Positions 1 to 7,603 of a DNA stretch of 26,607 nt are shown piece by piece. The DNA comes from Fidelibacterota bacterium (GTDB taxonomy: Bacteria > Marinisomatota > Marinisomatia > Marinisomatales > UBA1611). The stretch spans positions 1 to 26,607 of the forward strand of contig PBAR01000035.1 in NCBI GenBank assembly GCA_002718285.1. Direction: 5' to 3'. The notes under the pieces were generated by a model. That model worked only from the letters and a program-made list of their open reading frames with translations. It was not told the DNA's origin and did no database searches. The stretch's first letter is position 1. Every line of letters begins with the position of its first letter. A program made the translations under genes and the position numbers.

Positions 1-621
1 AGAAGGTTTGGTTACGACGGAAAAGGTCAAATTACTATAAAAAATGAAATTAAATTTGATTCAAATCTAGAAAAACTCATAAACAATGCAATTATAGAAA
101 AAAAAATACCATTTGAATTTGAATTTTCTCAAGTTGTCTGCAGAGATATATTCGGAAATGTTTCTCACTTTCCATTGGTAAGAAATGTTCATGAAAATCA
201 TATATTAAAACATTCATATGCGCCTTTAATTTTTGATAGTAAATTAGAAAATGACATTAAAAGTATAACAAAAAAAATAGTTACTTCACTAGATCATATA
301 GGGGTTTTAACAGTAGAATTTTTCAAAACAAAAAATGGTATTTTAGTGAATGAAATTGCTCCTAGAGTTCATAATTCAGGTCACTGGACAATTGAAGGTT
401 GTTCTATTAGCCAATTCAAGATTCATATGGATGCAATAATTGGGTTAAAAATAGAAGAACCTGAATTGTTATACAACTGTCATATGGTAAATCTAATTGG
501 CGAAGAAATATATAATTGGGAAAATAAGCAATCGACAGATAAAATATTTATACATTTATATGGCAAGAAAGAAGTTAAAACCGATAGAAAAATGGGTCAT
601 TTAACATATATTACCGATTAA
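1..621 (+). CDS. purK: PurK, N5-carboxyaminoimidazole ribonucleotide synthase (3' part)
   Basis: Frame +1 is open from the first base, so the 5' end lies outside the window; 206 residues are visible. PurK is the ATP-grasp enzyme of de novo purine synthesis that carboxylates AIR with bicarbonate and ATP. The fragment begins with the ATP-grasp loop RRFGYDGKGQ, continues with the family motif FPLVRNVHENHIL, then NEIAPRVHNSGHWT (metal/ATP-binding part of the grasp fold), and ends with the small C-terminal domain containing HLYGKKEV and RKMGHLTYI. All of these are diagnostic for PurK rather than PurT or biotin carboxylase. The TTG at 175 is not a real start because homology extends well upstream of it. 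No purE is visible; it would be expected upstream, outside the window. Confidence 0.95.
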   Translation, partial: RRFGYDGKGQITIKNEIKFDSNLEKLINNAIIEKKIPFEFEFSQVVCRDIFGNVSHFPLVRNVHENHILKHSYAPLIFDSKLENDIKSITKKIVTSLDHIGVLTVEFFKTKNGILVNEIAPRVHNSGHWTIEGCSISQFKIHMDAIIGLKIEEPELLYNCHMVNLIGEEIYNWENKQSTDKIFIHLYGKKEVKTDRKMGHLTYITD

Positions 622-720
622 TATAGTTCTAAGAAGACATTTTTAATAAAAAATACATCTATTCTAGACATTATAAAGAACATTTGATATCAAAATGCAC
701 AACTTTAAGGGTTTATTAAT

Positions 721-960
721 ATGGAAGTTTCTGTAAGAGACAACAATGTAGAACAAGCCATACGCGTTTTAAAAAAGAAAATGCAACGCGAGGGTGTTTT
801 CCGTGAAGTCAAATTAAGAAACAGCTATGAAAAACCGTCCGAAAAAAAAGCAAGAGAAAAATCTGAGGCAATAAGAAGAGCGAGAAAGTTATCTAGAAAG
901 AGAGCAATGCGCGAGGGTCTTATCCCAATGAAGAAACAACCCACATATAGAGATTTCTAA
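721..960 (+). CDS. rpsU: 30S ribosomal protein S21
   Basis: 79-residue, very basic protein starting [20 protein letters not shown], followed by [22 protein letters not shown] and an Arg/Lys-rich helix ending in RKRAMREG. This is the S21 family, which binds the 30S platform near the 16S rRNA 3' end and supports initiation. The tail ([12 protein letters not shown]) is longer than in Escherichia coli S21 (about 71 residues), as is usual in alphaproteobacteria. An AAGG about 10 nt before the ATG is a weak ribosome-binding site. The gene ends one base before the convergent pntB stop, so there is no room for a dedicated terminator. A perfect palindrome TTTGATATCAAA lies at 683-694 in the leader; its role is unknown. 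Confidence 0.96.
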   Translation: MEVSVRDNNVEQAIRVLKKKMQREGVFREVKLRNSYEKPSEKKAREKSEAIRRARKLSRKRAMREGLIPMKKQPTYRDF

Positions 961-961
961 A

Positions 962-2365
962 TTATAAATTAATTGAAATATCTTCAGCCATCTTCTTTGC
1001 ATCTGATAATAACATCATTGTATTTTCTCTATAGAAAAGTTCATTATCGATTCCTGCATAACCTATTCCTAAACTTCTTTTAACAAAGAGAACGGTTTTT
1101 GCATTTTCAACTTCTAAAATCGGCATACCATAAATAGGGCTTTGAGTATCATTTTTAGCTGCAGGATTAGTAACATCATTTGCACCAATAACAAAAGCTA
1201 CATCAGCTTGAGAAAAATTCGAATTAATTTCACTTAACTCAAATATTTCCTCATATGGAACATCGGCCTCAGCAAGCAAAACATTCATATGCCCGGGCAT
1301 TCTGCCTGCTACAGGATGGATTGCATAAGAGACCTTTATGCCTAATCCTTTCAATTTATCAGACATTTCTTTCAAAGCATTTTGCGCTCTTGCTACAGCC
1401 ATTCCATAACCAGGAATAATAATAACTGAGCTAGCATTCTTCAAAATAAATGCCGCATCATCAGAAGACCCAATTTTTACAGGTTTATTTTCATTTGAAA
1501 CTGTAGATGTAGAATCTTCACCGAACCCACCCATTATAACAGATATAAAAGAACGATTCATTGCTGCACACATAATATAAGACAAAATAGCTCCAGATGA
1601 CCCAACTAAAGCACCTGTTATTACAAGGGCAAGATTTCCTAGAGTAAAACCAATTATTGCAGCTGCAAAACCTGAGTAAGAATTAAGCATAGATATAACA
1701 ACAGGCATATCAGCGCCACCAATAGGTATTATTAATAACAAACCTAACGAAAGTGATAAAATTGTAATTAGTAAGAACCAATAGGAATGCGATGCAGTTA
1801 TATTGATGACCATCCAAATTGAAATAAAAATAAAGGTTAAAAATAACAAAATATTAAGAACATGCCTAAAAGGTAAAATAATTGGCGCACCAGTCATCCA
1901 TCCTTGTAATTTTAAAAAAGCTATTACTGAACCAGAAAAAGTTATTGCACCAACAAATATCCCTAGTAACATTTGAATAATACTTGGGGCTTTAATATAT
2001 CCATCAATTAAAAGACCAAAAGATTCTGGAGATAAAAAAGCTGCCCATGCAACAAAAACGGCTGATAAACCACCCATAGAGTTAAGAGCAGCAACCATTT
2101 GGGGCATGTCAGTCATAGCAACTTTTCTAGCTAAAAGAGACCCTATTAAACCACCTATTGATATCCCAGAAATAATTAGTATCCAGTTATACAAATTATT
2201 CTGTTCTAAATTTATTATTGTGACTATAAATGCTAACAACATACCAGATATGCCAAGATAATTTCCTGTTCTTGCTGTATCTGGTGATGATAATCCCCTT
2301 ATCGCCAATATAAAAAGGACGCCTGATATTAAGTACAATATAGTAGTTAAATCATTAGTCATCAT
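962..2365 (-). CDS. pntB: NAD(P) transhydrogenase subunit beta
   Basis: 467 residues, full length for PntB. The N-terminal ~260 residues are a run of hydrophobic membrane helices (domain II). The C-terminal ~180 residues are the soluble NADP(H)-binding domain III, with GYGMAVARAQ, HPVAGRMPGHMNVLLAEA, GANDVTNP and KRSLGIGYAGIDN all present. With the two alpha polypeptides it forms the inner-membrane pump that couples proton entry to NADPH formation from NADH. Its start overlaps the end of the preceding subunit gene by 11 nt, which suggests translational coupling. Two Met codons open the ORF (MMTND); either could be used. It is the last gene of the minus-strand run beginning at rpmJ. Confidence 0.96.
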   Translation of the reverse strand: MMTNDLTTILYLISGVLFILAIRGLSSPDTARTGNYLGISGMLLAFIVTIINLEQNNLYNWILIISGISIGGLIGSLLARKVAMTDMPQMVAALNSMGGLSAVFVAWAAFLSPESFGLLIDGYIKAPSIIQMLLGIFVGAITFSGSVIAFLKLQGWMTGAPIILPFRHVLNILLFLTFIFISIWMVINITASHSYWFLLITILSLSLGLLLIIPIGGADMPVVISMLNSYSGFAAAIIGFTLGNLALVITGALVGSSGAILSYIMCAAMNRSFISVIMGGFGEDSTSTVSNENKPVKIGSSDDAAFILKNASSVIIIPGYGMAVARAQNALKEMSDKLKGLGIKVSYAIHPVAGRMPGHMNVLLAEADVPYEEIFELSEINSNFSQADVAFVIGANDVTNPAAKNDTQSPIYGMPILEVENAKTVLFVKRSLGIGYAGIDNELFYRENTMMLLSDAKKMAEDISINL

Positions 2366-2666
2366 TCTTACCCTTCTTCTTATACATCGCTAGCATTCTT
2401 TGAGTTACAAGAAATCCTCCAAAAATATTGATTGAAGCAAAAATAAGCGCAAAGAAAGAGACTAATTTCGAAAATCCACTTAAAGAACCACTTGAATCTG
2501 TTCCTATCGAAATTATAGCGCCAACAATGATGACAGCAGATATAGCATTCGTTACAGACATTAATGGAGTGTGTAATGCTGGAGTAACGGACCAAACTAC
2601 ATAATATCCAATAAATATAGCTAAAACAAAAATGCTTCCGAAATAAACGATTGGGCTTATATCCAT
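2355..2666 (-). CDS. pntAB: NAD(P) transhydrogenase subunit alpha part 2 (membrane part)
   Basis: 103-residue hydrophobic protein with three likely transmembrane helices and a basic end (YKKKGKNDD). It matches the small membrane subunit (domain II) that in E. coli is fused to the C-terminus of PntA but is a separate polypeptide in many alphaproteobacteria; the segment VWSVTPALHTPLMSVTNAIS is typical. It sits between the soluble NAD-binding subunit gene (8-nt gap) and pntB (11-nt overlap), so all three are almost certainly one transcript. A 71-codon reading frame inside it in another frame is a shadow. Confidence 0.94.
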   Translation of the reverse strand: MDISPIVYFGSIFVLAIFIGYYVVWSVTPALHTPLMSVTNAISAVIIVGAIISIGTDSSGSLSGFSKLVSFFALIFASINIFGGFLVTQRMLAMYKKKGKNDD

Positions 2667-2674
2667 AATTAATC

Positions 2675-3790
2675 CTATAATTCTTTTAGGTTCTCAGAAA
2701 CCTGACCGTTATTTAAAACCATAGCTTCTTTTATTATTTCATCATTGAAATCTAGAGTATTATTTTCTCTATCAATTAATATGTCTAAAAAAGAATATAA
2801 ATTTCTTGAAAATAAATTAGATGCATCCGGAGAAATACCATTGATTAATGAGACATCTCCTACAACCTTTATCCCATTAATTTCAACTATTTCACCCAAT
2901 TTGGATAGCTCACAATTCCCACCTCTTTCTATTGCCATATCAATTATAACTGAACCAGGTTTCATACTTTTTGTTGAAATTTCATCTAATAATATTGGTG
3001 CTTTTTTACCTGGAATAAGAGCAGAACAAATAATTATATCCTGTTGTTTAATATGATCAGAAATTAGTTGTCTTTGTTTATCTTGATATTCTTTAGACAT
3101 TTCTTTCGCATAACCAGATTCATCTTCAGCGTCATTTTCATCTTCGACCATAATAAATGAAGCGCCGAGACTCTCGCATTGTTCTGCTGCTGCCCTTCTC
3201 ACATCTGTAGCAGAAACTACTGCACCAAGTCTTTTTGCCGTCGCAATTGCTTGTAACCCAGCTACTCCAACACCCATAACAAAAACTTTAGCTGGAGCAA
3301 CTGTTCCTGCAGCTGTCATCATCATTGACATTGATTTTGAATAAAGTGATGTGGCTGTAATAACTGCTCTGTATCCAGCAAGATTTGCTTGAGAAGATAA
3401 AACATCCATAGATTGTGCTCTTGAAATTCTCGGTATAAGTTCCATAGAAAAGACAGACATCGATTTATTTTTAATTCCCTCAAACTTTGATATGTTATCG
3501 AATGGGTTTAAAAGCCCAACCAAACAAGAACTATTTTTCAACTTAGACAAAATTTCGTCAGAAGGAAGATCAATTGATAGAAGAACATCTGTTTTTCCAA
3601 CAATATCATCAAGGGATAAGATTTGCGCCCCTACTTCTTTATATAGATCGTCATGGAAAAAACTCTCTGAACCTGCATTAGATTCTATTAAAACAGTGTG
3701 ACCATCTTTAATTAATTTCTTAGCAATGTCTGGTACTATTGCAACACGCTTTTCTGAACCTTTTCTTTCTTTTAATGCTGATATTATCAT
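2675..3790 (-). CDS. pntAA: NAD(P) transhydrogenase subunit alpha part 1 (NAD-binding)
   Basis: 371 residues of the AlaDH/PNT family. The N-terminal part begins MIISALKERKGSEKRVAIVPD, the usual start of PntA. The Rossmann NAD(H)-binding domain is marked by FVMGVGVAGLQAIATAKRLG followed by SATDVR. It is the soluble cytoplasmic domain I of proton-translocating transhydrogenase and binds NAD(H). It lacks the C-terminal membrane helices, which are supplied by the next gene; this three-gene arrangement is normal for alphaproteobacteria. It is unlikely to be alanine dehydrogenase because of the following pntAB and pntB. An 86-nt gap separates it from the DUF1244 gene, enough for an internal promoter, though I see no convincing one. 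Confidence 0.95.
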   Translation of the reverse strand: MIISALKERKGSEKRVAIVPDIAKKLIKDGHTVLIESNAGSESFFHDDLYKEVGAQILSLDDIVGKTDVLLSIDLPSDEILSKLKNSSCLVGLLNPFDNISKFEGIKNKSMSVFSMELIPRISRAQSMDVLSSQANLAGYRAVITATSLYSKSMSMMMTAAGTVAPAKVFVMGVGVAGLQAIATAKRLGAVVSATDVRRAAAEQCESLGASFIMVEDENDAEDESGYAKEMSKEYQDKQRQLISDHIKQQDIIICSALIPGKKAPILLDEISTKSMKPGSVIIDMAIERGGNCELSKLGEIVEINGIKVVGDVSLINGISPDASNLFSRNLYSFLDILIDRENNTLDFNDEIIKEAMVLNNGQVSENLKEL

Positions 3791-3876
3791 AGCTTGTTTA
3801 GTAAAAATTAAACCACTGTGTTACGCTATTAAACAGTTGATTTCTAGTATTTTTTAACAATAAGGTGTCGATTAAT

Positions 3877-4119
3877 TCATTTTTGAAATTTTTCTTTCCA
3901 ATCCTTATAAGGCATACCATAAACCAATTCTTTAGACTCTTCCTCAGAAATATTTATTTCCATTCTTTCTGACTCTTCTTTGTACCATCTCGATAGACAA
4001 TTTCTACAAAATCCAACTGTATCCATAATATCAATATTTTGAACATCATTTCTTTCTCTCAGGTGAGTAATTAATCTTCTAAACACAGCAGATTCAATTG
4101 AGGTCTTAGTATCAGACAT
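3877..4119 (-). CDS. DUF1244 family protein
   Basis: 80-residue protein matching the small conserved family DUF1244 (COG3492), recognisable by AVFRRLITHLRERNDVQNIDI and GFCRNCLSRWY. The paired cysteines in FCRNC could bind metal or be redox-active, but the family's biochemical role is not established as far as I know. The ribosome-binding site is good (AAGGAG six nt before ATG). It lies 14 nt downstream of an N-formylglutamate amidohydrolase-like gene, so the two are probably co-transcribed, with pntAA following after 86 nt. I claim only family membership, not function. Confidence 0.88.
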   Translation of the reverse strand: MSDTKTSIESAVFRRLITHLRERNDVQNIDIMDTVGFCRNCLSRWYKEESERMEINISEEESKELVYGMPYKDWKEKFQK

Positions 4120-4133
4120 TTTTTCTCCTTTTT

Positions 4134-4910
4134 CTAAATTGCATTTGATCCATATTTCTTAATCTTAAACGATTTAATTTCTTTTTTATTTTCTTTTAAA
4201 ACTTCATATATTTTGTTAGCCCATAAAGATCTTTCTTTTAAAGTCTTAAGTAAATCTTGGCGTATTTCTATCAAGATGTGAGGTAATCCATTTAAAGTTC
4301 CATGTTTATAAAGGGTATCATTCATCAATCTGCCATTATAAGGTTTATTGTTTCCTATATTTATCTCTTTAAAAGAATTTAGAAAAATAGACGCCAAACG
4401 GTCATCCTTGTCCCATAAAATTCCTAGATCTGTTTCTCGCCTCTTTCCTTTCCAGATTGGTGTAAAACTGTGCATAGAAATTATTTTGGGTACTTTTGAT
4501 TTTTTTATACTTTCTGAAATTAACCTTTCTATTGCCTGATGATAAGGTAAATAAAAAAGGTTAATTCTCTCAGATCTTTCAATACAATTATTATTAAAAT
4601 TTGTTTTTAAGTTACCACATATTTTTATATTTTCAGATAATTTTGGGATTAGTGTTGGATCATCGATCCCTCTATTTGGATCAATTAATAGCCTTGAAAA
4701 ATTTGTCATGATTAAAGGGCATTTTATTTTTTCTGAAAGCGCATTAGCTACATCCGAAATACCAATATCATATGCTCTATGACTTTCTATTGTTTCTTTA
4801 TTTAACCCTAAATTATTATATTTACTTGGAATTCTATTAGAGGCGTGATCGCAAATGACTAAATAATCATCATTAGTTCCTTGATTGATTATAATGTTTC
4901 TTTCATTCAT
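4134..4910 (-). CDS. N-formylglutamate amidohydrolase-like protein (COG3931 type)
   Basis: 258 residues with the signatures of the N-formylglutamate amidohydrolase superfamily: CDHASNRIPS near the N-terminus, LLIDPNRGIDDPTLIP, MHSFTP, and a C-terminal segment with PYNGRL and ILIEIRQDLL. Members are zinc-dependent amidohydrolases; HutG-type enzymes release formate and glutamate from N-formylglutamate in histidine breakdown. The COG3931 branch is only predicted to have this activity and no hut gene is seen here, so the substrate is uncertain. The start at ATG 4910 lacks a clear Shine-Dalgarno sequence. It follows rpmJ by 38 nt and precedes the DUF1244 gene by 14 nt. A second, distinct superfamily member occurs at 10665-11534. 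Confidence 0.85.
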   Translation of the reverse strand: MNERNIIINQGTNDDYLVICDHASNRIPSKYNNLGLNKETIESHRAYDIGISDVANALSEKIKCPLIMTNFSRLLIDPNRGIDDPTLIPKLSENIKICGNLKTNFNNNCIERSERINLFYLPYHQAIERLISESIKKSKVPKIISMHSFTPIWKGKRRETDLGILWDKDDRLASIFLNSFKEINIGNNKPYNGRLMNDTLYKHGTLNGLPHILIEIRQDLLKTLKERSLWANKIYEVLKENKKEIKSFKIKKYGSNAI

Positions 4911-4948
4911 TAAAAATACCGGGAATGAAGGTAGTTAAATGAGGTGAT

Positions 4949-5074
4949 TTAGCCTTGCCTAGCTTTAAAGCGTCTATTAGTTTTGTTAATAACATAGTAA
5001 CGACCTTTTCTTCTAATCAGCCGATTATCTCTATGTCTACCTCTTAAAGATTTTAATGAGTTTTTAACCTTCAT
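4949..5074 (-). CDS. rpmJ: 50S ribosomal protein L36
   Basis: 41-residue protein read directly from the minus strand: it starts [17 protein letters not shown] and ends NRRFKARQG before a TAA at 4949-4951. This is the L36 variant lacking the zinc-binding cysteines (the C- or YkgO-like form), which is the usual sole L36 in alphaproteobacteria. AAAGGTG, with about 5 nt before the ATG, is a good ribosome-binding site. It heads the minus-strand series that continues with the COG3931 gene. A candidate promoter with TTGACA lies upstream at about 5118-5123. Confidence 0.95.
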   Translation of the reverse strand: MKVKNSLKSLRGRHRDNRLIRRKGRYYVINKTNRRFKARQG

Positions 5075-5094
5075 AGTACACCTTTCGAAATCGG

Positions 5095-5123
5095 AAGCTA
5101 AAACTTAGTGACAATTATGTCAA
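5095..5123 (-). promoter_or_regulatory. Candidate rpmJ promoter overlapping an inverted repeat
   Basis: On the minus strand a perfect -35 box TTGACA (5118-5123) is followed after 17 nt by TAGCTT (5095-5100), a poor -10 with three matches. The -35 box overlaps a perfect inverted repeat TGACA-ATTA-TGTCA (5109-5122), which could be an operator. The 122-nt gap between rpmJ and the divergent fusion gene at 5197 must hold promoters for both; the plus-strand side is AT-rich with several TATAAA-like boxes but none that I can single out. Seen in sequence; function inferred. Confidence 0.35.
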
Positions 5124-5196
5124 TATTACAATAGATTATTATAAAAGTTTAATATAGATTTTATACACTATAAAGCATAGCGAAAGAATTAAAAAA

Positions 5197-5979
5197 ATGA
5201 CGAAAAAATACGATTTTGCAATACTAAGTGGAGGTTTTGACCCCGTTCATATTGGTCATCTAGCTATGATTAAAGAAGCAAGTGATATAGCAAATAAAGT
5301 CATTATATTACTTAACAGTGATGATTGGCTTAAAAGAAAAAAAGGTAAACCTTTCATGGTCGAATCACAAAGAGCATTAATTCTAGAAGAATTTGAAAGT
5401 GTTGCTAAAGTAATAATACAAAATAATGATAGTGATGACAGCAGCAACAATGCAATAATTGACTTTCATAAAGACAATCCAAAAAAAACTATATGTTATT
5501 GTAATGGAGGGGATAGAAGTCAGGAAAATAAGATCCGGGAAAGCGAGGTATGTAAAAATTTAGGAATTGATCTAAAATTTGGAATTGGCGGTATTCATAA
5601 GTTAGAAAGTAGTTCTAATTTAACAAAAAATCATATAGCAGATGTTGAAACCAGACCATGGGGAAATTTTCATGTTATTGCAAAAGGTAAAGGATATCAA
5701 ATTAAGGAAATAATTATAAATCCTGGAAAAAAACAATCCCTCCAAAGACACAAAAATCGATCAGAATATTGGCAAATTATCTCCGGAAAAGGCATGGTTT
5801 ATCTTGAAGATTCAAAATGTAAATTAGAAGAAAATGATAATATATTTATTCCTCAGGGTGATCTTCATAGACTTGAAAATATCGGAGAACAACTTTTAAA
5901 AATAATAGAAATACAAATTGGAAATAATATTTCTGAAGACGATATTGAGCGCTTAGAAGATGACTTTGGGCGTATATAA
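5197..5979 (+). CDS. Cytidylyltransferase-like / type-II mannose-6-phosphate isomerase cupin fusion
   Basis: 260 residues with two domains. Residues ~1-140 are a nucleotidyltransferase of the cytidylyltransferase-like superfamily: SGGFDPVHIGH carries the HxGH nucleotide-binding motif (H18-I-G-H21), followed by NSDDWLKRKKGKPFM, a DDSD segment, NGGDR and an SSSNL segment. Residues ~150-260 are a cupin like the C-terminal domain of ManC or type-II phosphomannose isomerase: RPWGNF (from R153), QRHKNRSEYW (metal-binding His/Glu region), IPQGDLHRLEN and the family-typical tail SEDDIERLEDDFGR. The product is probably cytoplasmic and acts on a sugar or polyol phosphate, but the substrate cannot be read from sequence. 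It is convergent with the carboxylase gene with no intergenic base. No other nucleotide-sugar gene adjoins it; the rml genes are 14 kb away. Confidence 0.82.
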   Translation: MTKKYDFAILSGGFDPVHIGHLAMIKEASDIANKVIILLNSDDWLKRKKGKPFMVESQRALILEEFESVAKVIIQNNDSDDSSNNAIIDFHKDNPKKTICYCNGGDRSQENKIRESEVCKNLGIDLKFGIGGIHKLESSSNLTKNHIADVETRPWGNFHVIAKGKGYQIKEIIINPGKKQSLQRHKNRSEYWQIISGKGMVYLEDSKCKLEENDNIFIPQGDLHRLENIGEQLLKIIEIQIGNNISEDDIERLEDDFGRI

Positions 5980-7542
5980 TTAAGGTAACATAGTAGTTTT
6001 ATATGGTTCTAAAGGTTTATCCTGAGAACGAATAGCTAAATCAATCCAAGAAATTAACTTTGGTCTTGTTTCTCTAGGGTCAATTAATTCATGAACAGAA
6101 AAGTTTTCTGCACGAGGAAAAGGTGAGGATCTTTTGGCTAGCAATTCTTCTAATTCTTTCCTTTTTTGTTCAGGATTATCAGCAGATTCTATTTCCTTTT
6201 TAAAGGCTATCGCAACACCTCCCTCTACAGGAAGCGCACCACTTTCCGCACTAGGCCATGACAAAACATAACCGTCAGGCGCAAAATGAGCTGCCCCGGC
6301 AACTCCATAAAGTTTTCTTACTATAATACTAGCCCACGGAACTTTTGATTGCATTAAAGAAGAAATTGCAGCTGTTCCATGTCGAATAGTCCCAGCCTTT
6401 TCAGAATCAGGACCTATCATAAAACCTGGTTCATCAACAAAACTTAATACAGGAATATTAAAAGTATTAACAAAATCTATAAATCTTCTTATTTTTTGTG
6501 AAGCTTCAAATGTCATAGCTCCAGCATAAAACATACAATCATTAGCTAATACTCCCACAGTTTGTCCATTTAATCTCGCAAGACCCGTAATTAAACTTGA
6601 CCCAAACATCTTACCCATTTCAAAAAAACTTTCTTTATCAAGAATAAGATCTAGTATCTTTCTCATATTGTAAGCTTTTCTTCTATCTTTAGGAACAATT
6701 GATGCTAATTCTTCTTCTTTTCTATTAATTTTATCTTTTGAAGTTTCGGAAGGTGGTAGATCCATAAAATTATCTGGCAAGTAAGAAAGGAAAGTCTTTA
6801 TTTGGTGAAGAGCATCCTCTTCGTTTTCAGCTAAATTATCAACAACCCCTGACCTAAGATGTACATCAGGCCCCCCCAGGTTTTCTTTAGATATTTCTAT
6901 TCCTAAAGCTCTTTTAACTACAGCTGGTCCTGCAATTAATACCTGCGAATCTTTAGTCATTACAGAAAAATGGGATGCTACAAGTCGCGCTGCAGGTAAC
7001 CCTGCAACAGGCCCTAAAGCAGCAGTAGCAACAGGAATAATTCCCAAACATTTAGCAAGTGTTTGAAATCTATTTCTTGAAAAAACCGGCTCACTGTTAG
7101 GAATAGTTGGTTTATTTGCAGAACCACCAGATCCAGTAACCGACCCTCCTCCTCCTTCATGCAGTCTAATTAAAGGTATCTTATACTGGAGCGCTAATTC
7201 TTCGGTATAAACACTTTTTCTTAAGCCTGATGGATTTGGGGACCCTCCTTTAAGTGTAAAATCTTCTCCACCAATTATGACTTGTCTATTATTTATTTTT
7301 CCAAACCCAAGTAAGAAATTAGCAGGGGTAAAATTCTCTAACTCACCTTTGTTATTATAAATCGGAGAACCAGATATTTTTCCTAGTTCGTCAAAGGAAT
7401 CTTTGTCTAGAATTATATCTAATCTTTCTCTTAATGTTTTTCTTCCTTTTTCATGCTGAATTCTTATAGATTCTTTACCGCCATGATTAAGTGCAAAACT
7501 CTCTCTTTTTTTAATTTCTTTTATATCTTTTTCCCAAGACAT
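5980..7542 (-). CDS. Acyl-CoA carboxylase carboxyltransferase subunit (PccB-like)
   Basis: 520 residues, the full length of a biotin-dependent carboxyltransferase beta subunit (propionyl-, methylcrotonyl- or acetyl-CoA carboxylase type). The N-terminal half has IRLHEGGGGSVTGSGG, the core has ALGPVAGLPAARLVASHF and LGGPDVH, and the C-terminal half has FVDEPGFMIG, GVAGAAHFAPDGYVLSWP and SAESGALPVEGGVA. The two crotonase-like halves transfer carboxylate from carboxybiotin to an acyl-CoA. There is no biotin carboxylase/carrier subunit gene in the window, so the acyl-CoA specificity stays open. Both LGG glycines are encoded by a C7 run (6871-6877). It diverges from the hydrolase gene with a 61-nt shared upstream region and abuts the preceding convergent gene without a gap. 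Confidence 0.9.
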   Translation of the reverse strand: MSWEKDIKEIKKRESFALNHGGKESIRIQHEKGRKTLRERLDIILDKDSFDELGKISGSPIYNNKGELENFTPANFLLGFGKINNRQVIIGGEDFTLKGGSPNPSGLRKSVYTEELALQYKIPLIRLHEGGGGSVTGSGGSANKPTIPNSEPVFSRNRFQTLAKCLGIIPVATAALGPVAGLPAARLVASHFSVMTKDSQVLIAGPAVVKRALGIEISKENLGGPDVHLRSGVVDNLAENEEDALHQIKTFLSYLPDNFMDLPPSETSKDKINRKEEELASIVPKDRRKAYNMRKILDLILDKESFFEMGKMFGSSLITGLARLNGQTVGVLANDCMFYAGAMTFEASQKIRRFIDFVNTFNIPVLSFVDEPGFMIGPDSEKAGTIRHGTAAISSLMQSKVPWASIIVRKLYGVAGAAHFAPDGYVLSWPSAESGALPVEGGVAIAFKKEIESADNPEQKRKELEELLAKRSSPFPRAENFSVHELIDPRETRPKLISWIDLAIRSQDKPLEPYKTTMLP

Positions 7543-7565
7543 GTTTTTCTCTTAATTTTTTTGTT

Positions 7566-7593
7566 ATGATAGTTAAGAAAATAAATTATTCAA
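7566..7593 (-). promoter_or_regulatory. Candidate sigma-70 promoter of the carboxyltransferase gene
   Basis: In the 61-nt divergent gap the minus strand carries TTGAAT (7588-7593), a 16-nt spacer and TATCAT (7566-7571), each a near match to the sigma-70 consensus. Transcription would start around 7559, giving a leader of about 17 nt. The start codon at 7542 has only a weak purine-rich AAGAG upstream. Inferred from motif match only. Confidence 0.4.
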
Positions 7594-7603
7594 TGTTTAT
7601 AAA

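Noticed and set aside
683..694. Perfect palindrome TTTGATATCAAA before rpsU
   Set aside because: Short AT-rich palindromes are common in this base composition and no promoter boxes are placed around it, so it is not called as an operator.
2745..3056. 103-codon plus-strand reading frame opposite pntAA
   Set aside because: It is antisense to a conserved gene and has no recognisable domain or ribosome-binding site.
5095..5123. Zur-type control of rpmJ
   Set aside because: Zinc-regulated L36 paralogues are known, but the dyad TGACA-N4-TGTCA does not match the TGTTATAATATAACA-type Zur box.
6871..6877. C7 tract in the carboxyltransferase gene as a slippage switch
   Set aside because: It encodes the conserved LGGPDVH motif, so the run is explained by glycine and proline codons in a conserved site.
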